Of a DNA stretch of 64,000 bases, positions 11,694 to 23,375 are shown piece by piece (the first letter of the stretch is position 1; every line of letters starts with the position of its first letter). A program made the position numbers and the translations under genes. Source of the stretch: Candidatus Lachnocurva vaginae (lineage in GTDB: Bacteria > Bacillota > Clostridia > Lachnospirales > Lachnospiraceae); assembly GCA_011082265.1 (NCBI GenBank), contig CP049781.1:124001-188000 (forward strand). Direction: 5' to 3'. The notes below the pieces were generated by a model. That model did not search any database, was not told the DNA's origin, and saw only the letters and a program-made list of their open reading frames with translations.

Positions 11694-11749
11694 TTGTTAA
11701 GAATATATTTAATGAAAGCTTTTGATTTGTGCGACAAAACTGAGAGATA

Positions 11750-11778
11750 TTGACAATTGTAGTTAAACAATTTAGAAT
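11750..11778 (+). promoter_or_regulatory. Promoter of the first maltodextrin-binding protein
   Basis: TTGACA (11750-11755), 17-base spacer, TAGAAT (11773-11778), the same hexamers and spacing as the promoter of the second paralog at 13315. No ACGT-centred palindrome follows here. The 324-base gap between rpoC and this gene otherwise holds only the rpoC terminator and an AT-rich leader of ~170 bases with two loosely similar TGCAAAGTT stretches (11812 and 11831 areas). Confidence 0.6.
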
Positions 11779-11957
11779 AAACTCATATTTATGCAAAGTT
11801 TTATATTGAATACTACCTATATGTAAAATATGTGCAAAGTTATTTATATAGTAAATTTATGCTTTAATAGTTTAGTTTTGTATGCTCGAAATATTGATTA
11901 AATATATATGTGTAATTTATTATTTGAAATTGATTATAAGTGAGAAAGAAGATTACT

Positions 11958-13220
11958 ATGTTAAAAAAGAGGAAAAAAGCATTCGCTTTGTTGATGGTGG
12001 CGTTAACTTTCACGTTTGCTTTGACGGCTTGCGTAGGTGCAAATAAGCCTAAGTCCCATAAAAAAAAGAAGATGGGACAAAGGAAAATTGTTGTTTCGGT
12101 TGCTAATACATACTATGACTATATTTCTAAAATAAGTAAAAAGTTTGAAAAGCTATATCATGCAAAAGTAAAAATATTCATGAGTGACACAGTAGGAACT
12201 TTAATGAAACTTCCGGTAGATGGGCCTAAAGGAATAGCTCCGGATATATTTTTAGCTCCATATGATAGAATAGGAGGCTTAAGCTCTGAAGGGCAGATTG
12301 CAGAGGTTAAAAGTTTAAATAAAAAAGAATATGATGATAAAACAAGAAGATTAGTTACTATTGATGGTAAGACTTATGGAGTACCATTTATTATTGAAAC
12401 GCTTGTTGCTTATTATAATAAGGACATATTTCCTAAACCGCCGAAGACATTTGAAGAGCTGGAAACACTTGCAAGTGATCCGAGATTTGCCTATGAGGAA
12501 GAAGAAGGCAAGAATACGGCTTTCTTATCAAGATGGACGGATTATTACTTTGTTTATGGACTATTATCAGGATATGGAGGATATGTTTTTGGAAAAAATG
12601 GAACAAATCCTAACGATATAGGGATAGGAAGTAAGGGAACTATCGAGGGCCTTAAGTATGCAAAAAAGTGGTACGATATGTGGCCTTCTGCAATGAGAGA
12701 TGAAAAGGATATTGATAATTTTATAGGGAAACGATTTGATGACGGAAAAGCGGCAGTAGTTATAGATGGACCGTGGCAAGCACATTCATATAGAGACTCG
12801 GGGGTTAATGTTGGAATATCGGAAATACCGACATTACCCAATGGACATAAGTATGAAGCTTTTGCAGGCGGAAAAGTGTGGGCTATTTCGAATTATTCAA
12901 AAGAAAAGAAAATTGCCGAAAAATTTATTGAATATGTTACAAATAACGAAAATCAAAAATTGCTTTATGATATGACACAGGAAGTGCCGGCGGGACTTTC
13001 AGGCCGTGAATATGCAATGAGTAAGGGGGATGAACTTGCAATTGCAGTAATAAATCAGTTTAAATATGATCAACCGATGCCAAATATTGCTGAAATGGCA
13101 GAAGTTTGGCAACCGGGCTCTGATATGATAGTTGATATTGCTACAGGAAAAGAAAATCCAGAGAATGCTGCAAAAAAAGCTCAAAAGGAAATAAAGAAAA
13201 CAATAAAGGAAAAATATTAA
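11958..13220 (+). CDS. Maltodextrin-type ABC transporter binding lipoprotein (paralog 1)
   Basis: 420 residues from ATG 11958; an in-frame GTG at 11940 adds six residues, but the ATG gives a signal peptide matching the paralog (MLKKRKKAFALLMV...). Lipobox LTAC at about residues 22-25 means it is probably anchored outside the membrane. The mature protein is a group 1 (MalE/MalX-like) solute-binding protein: PDIFLAPYDRIGGL, IETLVAYYNKD, GGYVFGKNGT, AFAGGKVWAISNYS. It is clearly homologous along its whole length to the protein at 13489, but has a more basic N-terminus after the lipid-Cys and its own promoter without the LacI-type operator. Ligand (maltodextrin versus another oligosaccharide) is inferred. 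Confidence 0.85.
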   Translation: MLKKRKKAFALLMVALTFTFALTACVGANKPKSHKKKKMGQRKIVVSVANTYYDYISKISKKFEKLYHAKVKIFMSDTVGTLMKLPVDGPKGIAPDIFLAPYDRIGGLSSEGQIAEVKSLNKKEYDDKTRRLVTIDGKTYGVPFIIETLVAYYNKDIFPKPPKTFEELETLASDPRFAYEEEEGKNTAFLSRWTDYYFVYGLLSGYGGYVFGKNGTNPNDIGIGSKGTIEGLKYAKKWYDMWPSAMRDEKDIDNFIGKRFDDGKAAVVIDGPWQAHSYRDSGVNVGISEIPTLPNGHKYEAFAGGKVWAISNYSKEKKIAEKFIEYVTNNENQKLLYDMTQEVPAGLSGREYAMSKGDELAIAVINQFKYDQPMPNIAEMAEVWQPGSDMIVDIATGKENPENAAKKAQKEIKKTIKEKY

Positions 13221-13314
13221 AAATAAATTTATTTTGTAAAATTAAATAAGACTATAATTTGAAAGAATTTATTGGTAAAAATTTCTGATTTTATTCAAAA
13301 GAAATAAAAAAATG

Positions 13315-13343
13315 TTGACAATAATTACCAGCTGCAATAGAAT
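13315..13343 (+). promoter_or_regulatory. Promoter of the second maltodextrin-binding protein
   Basis: TTGACA (13315-13320), 17-base spacer, TAGAAT (13338-13343). The predicted start near 13350 coincides with a perfect palindrome, so the promoter is probably repressor-controlled. Confidence 0.8.
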
Positions 13344-13349
13344 GAAAAT

Positions 13350-13367
13350 AACTTAAACGTTTAAGTT
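13350..13367 (+). promoter_or_regulatory. LacI/MalR-type operator
   Basis: A perfect 18-base palindrome, AACTTAAACGTTTAAGTT, with the central CG typical of LacI-family operators. It starts 6 bases after the -10 box, so a bound repressor would block initiation. LacI-family MalR controls maltodextrin genes in many Firmicutes; the regulator gene itself is not in this window, so its identity is inferred. Confidence 0.8.
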
Positions 13368-13488
13368 GGTTTTATTGTCAATAAGTGATTACTATTTTTA
13401 TTAGATATGGAATTACATATTGAATCAGGGAACTTTAGCAGGATTGACTGCTATATTTAATAAAACTATTTTTTGGGAGGAAAATATT

Positions 13489-14760
13489 ATGTTAAAGAAG
13501 TGGAAGAAAGCATCTGCTTTGTTAATGGTATCATTAGCATCTGTATTTGCTTTAACATCATGCGGAAGCGGTGCATCAAGCGGTTCTAATACTGCTAAAA
13601 AAGCTGACGGCAAGACGATTACTGTATCTGTAGATGAAGGATATGTTGATTATATCAAGAGCATCAAAGATAAGTTTGAAAAAGATAATAAAGTTAAGGT
13701 TAATGTTAAGAAAGCTGCAATGCTTGATACCTTGGATAAATTATCTACAGACGGACCTACAGGAAAGGCTCCGGATGTATTAATGGCTCCTTATGACCGT
13801 GTCGGTGCACTCGGATCAGAAGGACAGATTGCTGAAGTTAAGTTAAATAACGATAAGGATTATGACGACACAGCTAAGAAATTAGTTACACTTAAAGGAA
13901 AGATTTATGGTGCTCCTTGGGTTATCGAAACATTGGTAGCATATTATAACAAGGATTTAGTTCCTGAAGCTCCAAAGACATTTGCAGATCTTGAAAAATT
14001 GAATAAAGATCCTAAGTTTGCATTCCCATCAGAAGCAGGAAAGGGAGTAGGATTCCTTGCAAACTGGACTAACTTCTACTTTGGATATGGACTTATTGCC
14101 GGATATGGCGGATATGTTTTCGGTAAAAACGGAACAGATCCTAAAGACATCGGAATCGGCAATAATGGAGCAGTTGAAGGCCTTAAATATGTAAAGTCTT
14201 GGTATGATATGTGGCCAAAGGGAATGCAGGATGTTAAGAAAGCTGGAGACTTCATTGGTGAACAGTTCAACAAGAAGAAAGCAGCTGTTATTATTGATGG
14301 ACCTTGGGCAGCAGCTAACTATAAGAAAGCCGGAATCAACTACGGTGCAGCTGAAATCCCTACTTTACCTAATGGTAAGAAATATCAGGCTTTTGCAGGT
14401 GGTAAAGCTTGGGTTGTTTCAAACTACTCAAAATCAAAGGCTGTAGCACAGAAATTTATAGATTACTTAACACAGACAGAAAATCAGAAATTGTTCTATG
14501 ACAAGACACAGGAAGTTCCTGCAGGACTTTCAGGACGTGATTACGCTGTAAGCAAAGGAAATGAATTAACAAAGGCTGTAATCAGTCAGTTTAAGAACGA
14601 CCAGCCAATGCCTAATATTTCAGAGATGGCTGACGTTTGGGAACCTGCCGGAAATATGTTCTTCAATGTTGCATCAGGAAAGAAAGATGCGGATAAAGCA
14701 GCAGCTGAAGCAATGAAAGCAGTTAAAGAAACTCTTGAACAGAAGTATGGTAATAAATAA
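13489..14760 (+). CDS. malX: Maltose/maltodextrin-binding lipoprotein (paralog 2)
   Basis: 423 residues from ATG 13489, which has a GGGAGG site; the upstream TTG at 13420 is rejected. Signal peptide with lipobox LTSC (about residues 21-24) followed by a Gly/Ser/Ala linker. Group 1 solute-binding fold as in paralog 1 (PDVLMAPYDRVGAL, IETLVAYYNKDLVPEAP, IDGPWAAANY, EVPAGLSGR). It captures extracellular maltodextrins for the MalF/MalG permease encoded downstream. Expression is probably high and induced: near-consensus promoter with an operator at +1, strong ribosome binding site, and a terminator after the gene that would favour binding-protein over permease mRNA. Confidence 0.88.
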   Translation: MLKKWKKASALLMVSLASVFALTSCGSGASSGSNTAKKADGKTITVSVDEGYVDYIKSIKDKFEKDNKVKVNVKKAAMLDTLDKLSTDGPTGKAPDVLMAPYDRVGALGSEGQIAEVKLNNDKDYDDTAKKLVTLKGKIYGAPWVIETLVAYYNKDLVPEAPKTFADLEKLNKDPKFAFPSEAGKGVGFLANWTNFYFGYGLIAGYGGYVFGKNGTDPKDIGIGNNGAVEGLKYVKSWYDMWPKGMQDVKKAGDFIGEQFNKKKAAVIIDGPWAAANYKKAGINYGAAEIPTLPNGKKYQAFAGGKAWVVSNYSKSKAVAQKFIDYLTQTENQKLFYDKTQEVPAGLSGRDYAVSKGNELTKAVISQFKNDQPMPNISEMADVWEPAGNMFFNVASGKKDADKAAAEAMKAVKETLEQKYGNK

Positions 14761-14782
14761 TAATTATCAATAGTAGGAGACG

Positions 14783-14818
14783 GAGGTTGGAACTTAAACG
14801 CTCCAACCTCTGTTTCTT
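14783..14818 (+). terminator. Terminator after malX
   Basis: GAGGTTGGA (14783-14791) pairs perfectly with TCCAACCTC (14802-14810), followed by TGTTTCTTT, a short, interrupted T run that suggests partial read-through. The loop carries ACTTAAACG, identical to a half of the operator at 13350. The rest of the 265-base gap to 15026 is A-rich with a TATAAT at 14999-15004 lacking a clear -35. Confidence 0.7.
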
Positions 14819-15025
14819 TATGTAAAAATATCAAATTAAAAAATAAAAAAATATATAAAAAATAGAAATACATATAATAAAAACATATAAAAAGAGAATT
14901 GAATATTAATAAAAAATACATAAAAAAGAAAATTGTATATTAAATAAAAATCATATATTCAGGAATCTTTGCAACAATAATTGTAACTTAATAACGACTA
15001 TAATTTATAACTAGTGGAGGTTAGT

Positions 15026-16732
15026 ATGAATGCAGCTGGAATGTTGCACGTTCCGGATTCAAAATTTTGTTTTCCAATATCTGATAATGAACTTGTAATT
15101 AGATTACGTGTAGATAAGAAAGATTCTGATATAAAAGTTGAAATTGTACATGGCCCTAAATATAGATTTTTTGAAGGGATTTTCACAAAACAGGAAATGG
15201 GCTTGGCTTATATAGATGATGAATTCGCTTATTTTGAAACGGTATTGAATCTTGAAGATGTCAGAGTGGCTTACGTCTTTGAGATAGAAGAAAAAGGAAA
15301 GACTTTATATTATTCAGAATTTGGTCTTTCAGAAGAATATGATTATGCAAAAAGTAATGACAGCTTTTTCCAGTATTCATATATTAATGATATTGATGTT
15401 CATAAAGTTGTTAGTTGGGCGGACGAGGCCGTCTTTTATCAAATATTCATAGACAGATTTAATCGTGGAGATTTTACAAAAGACGATTCTTATATTGATA
15501 TGAAGTGTAATGAAGAACCTACAAGAACAAGCTTTATGGGCGGAGATATAAAGGGCATTACAGAAAAATTGGATTATCTTGAAGATTTAGGGATTAATGC
15601 AATATATTTAACACCGCTTTTTGTGTCAAAGACTAATCATAAATATGATATTACGGACTATTATGCAGTTGACAAACAATTCGGAACAAAAGCTGATTTA
15701 AAAGAGTTAGTTGAAAAGTCACATAAAAGAGGTATAAAGGTTATATTAGATGCTGTATTTAATCATGCAAGTAATGATACAAAAGAATTTTTAGATGTTG
15801 TAAAAAAAGGTAAAAACTCTAAATATTTTAATTATTTTATTATTCATGGAGATAAGGTCTCTGTTGATAAGCCTAATTATGAGATGTTTTCAAATTGCGT
15901 AGATATGCCTAAGTGGAATAATTCAAATATAGAAGTTCAGGATTTCTTTATTGATATAGGACTATATTGGATTAAAGAATTTGATATTGATGGATGGAGA
16001 CTTGATGTTTCTGATGAAGTGTCACACGACTTTTGGAGACGATTCAGAAAAGCTGTTAAAAAATTAAAAAAAGATGTTATAATTGTAGGTGAGAATTGGC
16101 ATGATGCACACGCTTATTTGATGGGAGATCAGTTCGATGGTATAATGAATTATGCTTTTAGACGAGCTTGTAAGCAGTATTTTGCACATGAAACAATTAA
16201 TTCAAAGACAATGTCTGAAAGATTAAATAATGTTCTTACAAGAAATACTTGGCAAGTCAATAGAATGAACTTAAATCTTACTGATTCTCACGATACAGCA
16301 CGTTTTTTTACTGAATGTGGTAAGAATAAAGATGCGATGCTCGCAGCACTTGCGGTTATGTATATGTTTATAGGTATGCCATGTATTTATTATGGAACTG
16401 AACTTCATATGGAGGGAGGAGAAGATCCCGGATGTCGAAAGGGCTTTGATTGGAATGAAAAGGATTGGGATACTGAATTTAGAAATAAAGTAAAGGAACT
16501 CATATCTCTAAGGAAAATTAAAGCTGTACAGAAAGGACATATTAATATTACATATGACAAAGACTGCTTTATTATGGAAAGATTCCTTGATGGTCAGCAT
16601 TTGACTATTATTACAAATAAAGGAAAAAATGCATATGATTTAGGGAAAAAACTTGATATTGTATCAGCGAATAAAGTTGATAATGATAACCATAAGCTTG
16701 AACCTAATGGATATGTAATTTTTAATAGTTAA
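15026..16732 (+). CDS. GH13 neopullulanase / cyclomaltodextrinase-type amylase
   Basis: 568 residues from ATG 15026 (GGAGG site; a GTG 12 bases earlier overlaps that site and is rejected). All GH13 regions are present: I DAVFNH (242-247), II GWRLDVSDE with nucleophile Asp327, III GENWH with acid Glu356, IV DSHD with Asp423. The MPKWN motif between I and II is the MPKLN-type mark of subfamily GH13_20 (neopullulanase, maltogenic amylase, cyclomaltodextrinase). There is no signal peptide, so it is cytoplasmic and probably hydrolyses imported maltodextrins or cyclodextrins. It sits between the binding proteins and permeases of the same pathway. Exact specificity cannot be read from sequence. Confidence 0.88.
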   Translation: MNAAGMLHVPDSKFCFPISDNELVIRLRVDKKDSDIKVEIVHGPKYRFFEGIFTKQEMGLAYIDDEFAYFETVLNLEDVRVAYVFEIEEKGKTLYYSEFGLSEEYDYAKSNDSFFQYSYINDIDVHKVVSWADEAVFYQIFIDRFNRGDFTKDDSYIDMKCNEEPTRTSFMGGDIKGITEKLDYLEDLGINAIYLTPLFVSKTNHKYDITDYYAVDKQFGTKADLKELVEKSHKRGIKVILDAVFNHASNDTKEFLDVVKKGKNSKYFNYFIIHGDKVSVDKPNYEMFSNCVDMPKWNNSNIEVQDFFIDIGLYWIKEFDIDGWRLDVSDEVSHDFWRRFRKAVKKLKKDVIIVGENWHDAHAYLMGDQFDGIMNYAFRRACKQYFAHETINSKTMSERLNNVLTRNTWQVNRMNLNLTDSHDTARFFTECGKNKDAMLAALAVMYMFIGMPCIYYGTELHMEGGEDPGCRKGFDWNEKDWDTEFRNKVKELISLRKIKAVQKGHINITYDKDCFIMERFLDGQHLTIITNKGKNAYDLGKKLDIVSANKVDNDNHKLEPNGYVIFNS

Positions 16733-16799
16733 TAACAAGGAATTTTATTCTAACACAATACAGGGGACAGAAAACACGAGTTATGAAAAGAGGGTTAAG

Positions 16800-18110
16800 A
16801 TGACAAGTAATGAAAAAAGAAAGAATCCATCTGCAGCGATGTGGCTTTCTATTATTCCAGGCTTGGGACAATTCTATAATGGACAGCTATCCAAAGCGAT
16901 TGTCTTGTTCATATTGTTTGTGCTTGAAGTGATAGAAATTGTAACTTTTGGTATTAAGTCACTTGTTGGACTTTGTACATTAGGTACCGTTCCAATGCAA
17001 GATCATTCGCTATTTATGCTAATTAAAGGATCTATGCAAATAATCATATTAGCATTATTTATAATATATCATTTGATTTGCATGAGGGATGCGTTTGTAG
17101 TAGCAAAAAATCTTAATATGGGCTTAAAAGTGCCTATGACGGGAAAAGCAATTCTTAAATCAATATATGAAAAGGGATTTCCTTATCTTTTAATTATACC
17201 ATCATATTTGGCTATGACATTTGCTATTATTTTCCCGGTTCTAGTTACACTTTTAATTGCTTTTACGAACTACGATTTCAGACATATTCCACCATATCGT
17301 TTGATTGATTGGGTTGGAGCTAAGAATTTTATCAATATTTTAAAACTTAGCACTTTTAAAGCTGCATTTTCAGCGGTTTTATCTTGGACATTTATTTGGA
17401 CTTTAACAGCAAGTACTCTTCAGATAGTAATCGGTATAGCAACGGCTGTTATAGCAAATCAGTCATTTATTAAGGGAAAGCGTATATTTGGTGTTATTTT
17501 CTTACTTCCTTGGGCTGTGCCAGCATTTATTACAATTATGAGTTTCAGTAACTTCTTCAATGATTCTATCGGAGCTATGAATGTTCAGGTTATGCCTTTC
17601 TTAAGAAGCTTAGTGCCATTTATTCATCATGGACACGAAATCATTCCTTGGAAGACTGACTCTTTCTGGACAAAAATAGCAATTATTATGATACAGGGTT
17701 GGCTTGGATTCCCTTACGTGTATATTTTGGTTTCCGGTATATTGCAGTCAATTCCGCAAGAACTCTATGAAGCAGCTACAGTTGATGGAGCAAACTCATT
17801 CCAGAAATTTAAAAATATTACAATGCCTATGATTTTTGCGGTTGCCGCACCTACATTTATTTCACAGTATACATTTAACTTTAATAACTTCTCTATTATC
17901 TACCTTTTCAATGACGGTGGTCCGGGAAGCGTAGGCGGAGGCGCAGGGTCAACTGATATTTTGATTTCTTGGATATACAAGTTGACTACTCAGACAGCAC
18001 CACAGTTCTCTATGGCGTCTGCGGTAACACTTATTATTTCGTTAATAGTGATTTCAGTTTCACTTGTTGCATTTAAGAAGTTTCACGCATTTGATATGGA
18101 GGATAGATGA
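16800..18110 (+). CDS. malF: Maltodextrin ABC transporter permease MalF/MalC type
   Basis: 436 residues, integral membrane. An N-terminal extension with the [10 protein letters not shown] motif and extra hydrophobic segments, as in Firmicute MalC/MalF, precedes six core helices. The EAA loop that contacts the ATPase is [14 protein letters not shown] (about residue 325). It forms the channel with MalG. Start ATG 16800 follows AAAGAGGG. It overlaps malG by four bases (ATGA), so the two are translationally coupled. No ATPase gene is in the cluster. Confidence 0.92.
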   Translation: MTSNEKRKNPSAAMWLSIIPGLGQFYNGQLSKAIVLFILFVLEVIEIVTFGIKSLVGLCTLGTVPMQDHSLFMLIKGSMQIIILALFIIYHLICMRDAFVVAKNLNMGLKVPMTGKAILKSIYEKGFPYLLIIPSYLAMTFAIIFPVLVTLLIAFTNYDFRHIPPYRLIDWVGAKNFINILKLSTFKAAFSAVLSWTFIWTLTASTLQIVIGIATAVIANQSFIKGKRIFGVIFLLPWAVPAFITIMSFSNFFNDSIGAMNVQVMPFLRSLVPFIHHGHEIIPWKTDSFWTKIAIIMIQGWLGFPYVYILVSGILQSIPQELYEAATVDGANSFQKFKNITMPMIFAVAAPTFISQYTFNFNNFSIIYLFNDGGPGSVGGGAGSTDILISWIYKLTTQTAPQFSMASAVTLIISLIVISVSLVAFKKFHAFDMEDR

Positions 18111-18973
18111 TGATGGAGAAAAAAGAAAAAACAGGTTCATTGAAGCTTCACCGTTTCTGGAAAGAATTCTTTACATATGTATATCTTTTGTTGCTTTCTA
18201 TTATTGTTATATTCCCGCTTCTTGTAACGGTAAGTACCGCATTCAGATTCGGAAATATTACGGCGTTTAGCTTCTCTTTTGGAGGAAAGTGGACACTTTC
18301 AAATTTCAGTACATTGTTTAAAGATACCTTATATTTGAGATGGTATGAGAATACATTAATAGTTGCTTTCTTTACAATGCTTATACAGGTTGTTGTTATA
18401 ACATTAACCGGTTATGCATATAGCAGATATAATTTCTTCGGGCGTAAGAAGAGTCTTGTATTCTTCCTAGTAGTGCAGATGGTGCCTACAATGGCAGCTC
18501 TTACAGCATACTTCGTTATGGCATGGCTATTTAATGCGTTGAATCATTATTGGTTCCTTATCCTCATATATGTAGGTGGAGGAATACCGATGAATGCATG
18601 GCTTATGAAGGGATATTTCGATACTGTCCCTTATGACTTAGATGAATCTGCTAAGCTAGACGGTGCAGGCCACTTTAGAACTTTCTATCAGATTGTTCTT
18701 CCGCTTGTTAAACCGATGATTGCAGTTCAGGCTTTATGGGCATTCATGGGACCGTTTGGAGACTTCATGCTTGCAAAATTCTTATTAAGAGAAGAAGAGT
18801 ATTATACAGTAGCTGTTGGACTTCAGACATTTGTTATGGCTGGGCAGAAAGATCCAAAAGTAACGCTTTTTGCAGCAGGAGCAATCCTTATAGCAGTACC
18901 TATTTCAATCTTATTCTTCTTCTTACAGAAGAACTTCGTATCAGGACTTACTGCCGGAGGAACAAAAGGTTAA
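18107..18973 (+). CDS. malG: Maltodextrin ABC transporter permease MalG/MalD type
   Basis: 288 residues with six membrane helices and the EAA-like loop [18 protein letters not shown] (about residues 180-197). Three in-frame ATGs occur at 18107, 18110 and 18113; the first overlaps the malF stop and the third is equally possible behind ATGGAGG. It is the second half of the maltodextrin permease. The energising ATPase must come from elsewhere, as with the shared MsmK-type ATPases known in streptococci (inference). Confidence 0.92.
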   Translation: MMMEKKEKTGSLKLHRFWKEFFTYVYLLLLSIIVIFPLLVTVSTAFRFGNITAFSFSFGGKWTLSNFSTLFKDTLYLRWYENTLIVAFFTMLIQVVVITLTGYAYSRYNFFGRKKSLVFFLVVQMVPTMAALTAYFVMAWLFNALNHYWFLILIYVGGGIPMNAWLMKGYFDTVPYDLDESAKLDGAGHFRTFYQIVLPLVKPMIAVQALWAFMGPFGDFMLAKFLLREEEYYTVAVGLQTFVMAGQKDPKVTLFAAGAILIAVPISILFFFLQKNFVSGLTAGGTKG

Positions 18974-19041
18974 TAAAAAAATTGTTATATTGATTTATAT
19001 AAAGTAGTGAAGACATAAAAATGTGATAAGGAGTTGTTTTG

Positions 19042-19869
19042 ATGTCAGAAAGGAAATACTTTCCAATTTCTTATTTTTATCAGATTTTGTCGCCTAAAGC
19101 GATTTTTTCAACCCGAAAAAATTTTAAGTTTTGGCAGAATTTGTTAATAATTATTTTTCTTAATGCATTAATTATGATTCCTGTCACTCTTTACTATGCG
19201 AATATGAAAAGTTACCCTATAGAACACATAATAAGAGGTATCTTTTCTCCGGTGACGGATAAGACATATTCGGTGCTTACTAAAGGTAAGATAAGAGACA
19301 ATGAATATTATGGTGATAGAAATATCATAAAAGATGATAAGAATATAATAGCAGTTTTGCCGACGAAGGAAGATATAAAAGAACTCGAAAAGTCTAAGAC
19401 AAAACAAATTATTCTAAAAAAAAGAGAGCTTGTCTTTGTTAATAAAGGCGGAGAAAAGTTTAAATCGGGTATTAGAGGGAAATTTAAGGATTTATCGGAT
19501 TTAAAATCTAAAAAGGCTGTAAAAGAGTTTTTAAATGAGCAGTGCTTTTTGAGTAATAAATCAAGTATTCTTATGTTTTTACTTATAACATTTCTTATTA
19601 TGATATATGTAGGAACATTTATATTTCTGGGATTTGGAACTCTATTCTTATATTTAACAAAGAGGTCTAAGATATTTTCCATAAAAACTTTTTCGGAATG
19701 CTTCGGACTTATCGTAAATTGCCTTGGAGTACCAACATTAATAGCAATGGTAGCAAGTTGCTTTATTCGAAATCCTGTTGTCGTAATGAATTTCCAAGTA
19801 TTTGGAGCATTGCTTATGATTACATTTGTATTTTATAAGACTCATTTTAGAGATGAGATAAAAGAATAA
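19042..19869 (+). CDS. malA: DUF1189 membrane protein, MalA/YvdJ-like
   Basis: 275 residues from ATG 19042 (AAGGAG 8 bases upstream; the TTG one codon earlier is rejected). One N-terminal membrane segment (about residues 33-52) is followed by a ~110-residue hydrophilic, probably extracytoplasmic stretch, then three or more C-terminal helices. Layout and position after malFG match the DUF1189 proteins called MalA in streptococcal and YvdJ in Bacillus maltodextrin clusters. Its biochemical role is not established; a structural or regulatory partner of the maltodextrin system is inferred from context. Confidence 0.65.
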   Translation: MSERKYFPISYFYQILSPKAIFSTRKNFKFWQNLLIIIFLNALIMIPVTLYYANMKSYPIEHIIRGIFSPVTDKTYSVLTKGKIRDNEYYGDRNIIKDDKNIIAVLPTKEDIKELEKSKTKQIILKKRELVFVNKGGEKFKSGIRGKFKDLSDLKSKKAVKEFLNEQCFLSNKSSILMFLLITFLIMIYVGTFIFLGFGTLFLYLTKRSKIFSIKTFSECFGLIVNCLGVPTLIAMVASCFIRNPVVVMNFQVFGALLMITFVFYKTHFRDEIKE

Positions 19870-19920
19870 TAAAAAGTGTAACATTAAAACCCTATAATTT
19901 GTGAATAATAAAATAAAAAA

Positions 19921-19960
19921 GTGCTGTGGGTACATATCATCATATCCTACAGCATTTTTT
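19921..19960 (+). terminator. Terminator closing the maltodextrin cluster
   Basis: GTGCTGTGGG...ATAT pairs with ATATCCTACAGCAT (stem 19921-19954 with small mismatches, CATC loop), followed by six T residues. Confidence 0.85.
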
Positions 19961-20006
19961 ATTCTTTCTATTTTTATTAAAATAAGGTTGTATATTTATG
20001 AAAACA

Positions 20007-20035
20007 TTGACAAAAAAGGCTGCAGAGAATATAAT
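20007..20035 (+). promoter_or_regulatory. Consensus promoter of rpsL-rpsG-fusA(-tuf)
   Basis: TTGACA (20007-20012), 17-base spacer, TATAAT (20030-20035); both hexamers perfect. The transcript would start near 20042, about 50 bases before rpsL. Confidence 0.9.
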
Positions 20036-20092
20036 ATCGAAGTATGCCTATAGATAGATTTGGCAAATAAATTCAGATTAGGAGGTGAAAAA

Positions 20093-20512
20093 ATGCCAAC
20101 ATTTAACCAGTTAGTAAGAAAAGGAAGACAGACATCACAGAAGAAAACAAAGTCACCGGCTCTTCAAAAGGGATTCAATTCTCTTACAAAGAAGCCTATC
20201 GATGCTTCTTCACCGCAAAAGCGTGGTGTATGTACAGCTGTTAAAACAGCTACTCCTAAAAAACCTAACTCAGCTATGCGTAAAATCGCCAGAGTTCGTC
20301 TTTCAAATGGAATCGAAGTAACAAGTTATATTCCGGGAGAAGGTCATAATTTACAGGAACATAGTGTTGTTTTAGTTCGTGGAGGAAGAGTAAAGGATTT
20401 ACCCGGTACTCGTTACCACATCGTAAGAGGAACACTTGATACTGCAGGTGTAGCTGATAGGAAGCAAGCTCGTTCAAAATATGGTGCAAAGAAGCCTAAA
20501 GCTTCAAAATAA
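20093..20512 (+). CDS. rpsL: 30S ribosomal protein uS12
   Basis: 139 residues from ATG 20093 (AGGAGGTG site; an upstream in-frame start at 20060 is rejected). Begins [12 protein letters not shown], and carries the decoding-centre loops TPKKPNSA and [10 protein letters not shown] with the lysines usually altered in streptomycin resistance still present, so a sensitive-type protein. Position before rpsG, fusA and tuf is the standard str operon. Confidence 0.97.
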   Translation: MPTFNQLVRKGRQTSQKKTKSPALQKGFNSLTKKPIDASSPQKRGVCTAVKTATPKKPNSAMRKIARVRLSNGIEVTSYIPGEGHNLQEHSVVLVRGGRVKDLPGTRYHIVRGTLDTAGVADRKQARSKYGAKKPKASK

Positions 20513-20657
20513 TTGATTGAACGTAAGTAGCAAGGAATTCACAGTTTTTTTGGTTAGTGTTAAGGCTTTTTTCACATAAAAAAGATTCTTAATGCACGAA
20601 CACAAAATAAAAGTGAGTACCAATGAATTAATCCTAATGATTAAGGAGGGAAGAAAC

Positions 20658-21128
20658 GTGCCACGTAAAGGACATATTCAGAAAAGAGATGTGCTTAATG
20701 ATCCTATCTACAACAATAGAGTGGTAACTAAGCTCATCAACAATATTATGCTCGATGGAAAGAAAGGTGTCGCACAGAAAATTGTTTATGGCGCTTTTGA
20801 AAAAGTCGAGAATAAGACAACTAAACCGGCTATGGAAGTATTTCAGGAAGCAATGAATAACATTATGCCGGTACTTGAAGTTAAGGCTAGAAGAATCGGT
20901 GGAGCCACATATCAGGTTCCTATCGAAGTTAGAGCTGATCGTCGTCAAGCTTTGGGACTTCGTTGGCTTACAGCTTTCTCAAGAAAGAGAAGCGAAAAGA
21001 CAATGGTAGATCGTCTTGCAAATGAGATTATGGATGCTGCAAATAATACAGGTGCTGCTGTTAAGCGTAAAGAAGAAATGCATCGTATGGCAGAAGCTAA
21101 TAAGGCATTTTCTCATTTTAGATTTTAA
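20658..21128 (+). CDS. rpsG: 30S ribosomal protein uS7
   Basis: 156 residues from GTG 20658, which has AAGGAGGG upstream and yields the family N-terminus (M)[12 protein letters not shown]; a longer in-frame extension from 20592 is rejected. Typical segments: [27 protein letters not shown], and C-terminal [18 protein letters not shown]. uS7 nucleates assembly of the 30S head and lines the exit site. Confidence 0.97.
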   Translation: MPRKGHIQKRDVLNDPIYNNRVVTKLINNIMLDGKKGVAQKIVYGAFEKVENKTTKPAMEVFQEAMNNIMPVLEVKARRIGGATYQVPIEVRADRRQALGLRWLTAFSRKRSEKTMVDRLANEIMDAANNTGAAVKRKEEMHRMAEANKAFSHFRF

Positions 21129-21149
21129 TTTACGAAGGAGGAACAAGTC

Positions 21150-23267
<2,118 letters not shown>

Positions 23268-23375
23268 AAATCAGTTGAAAAAACGATAGTTCTTTAATAT
23301 AATCAATATATTAAGAGAGTAAATAATAATAGCAATAAAAATAAATAAGTATATTTTTCTAAGGAGGAAGATAAG

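Noticed and set aside
19168..19407. Minus-strand frames within the DUF1189 gene
   Set aside because: They are opposite to an intact gene and show no family features.
20634..20948. Minus-strand frame over rpsG
   Set aside because: Shadow of a conserved ribosomal protein gene.
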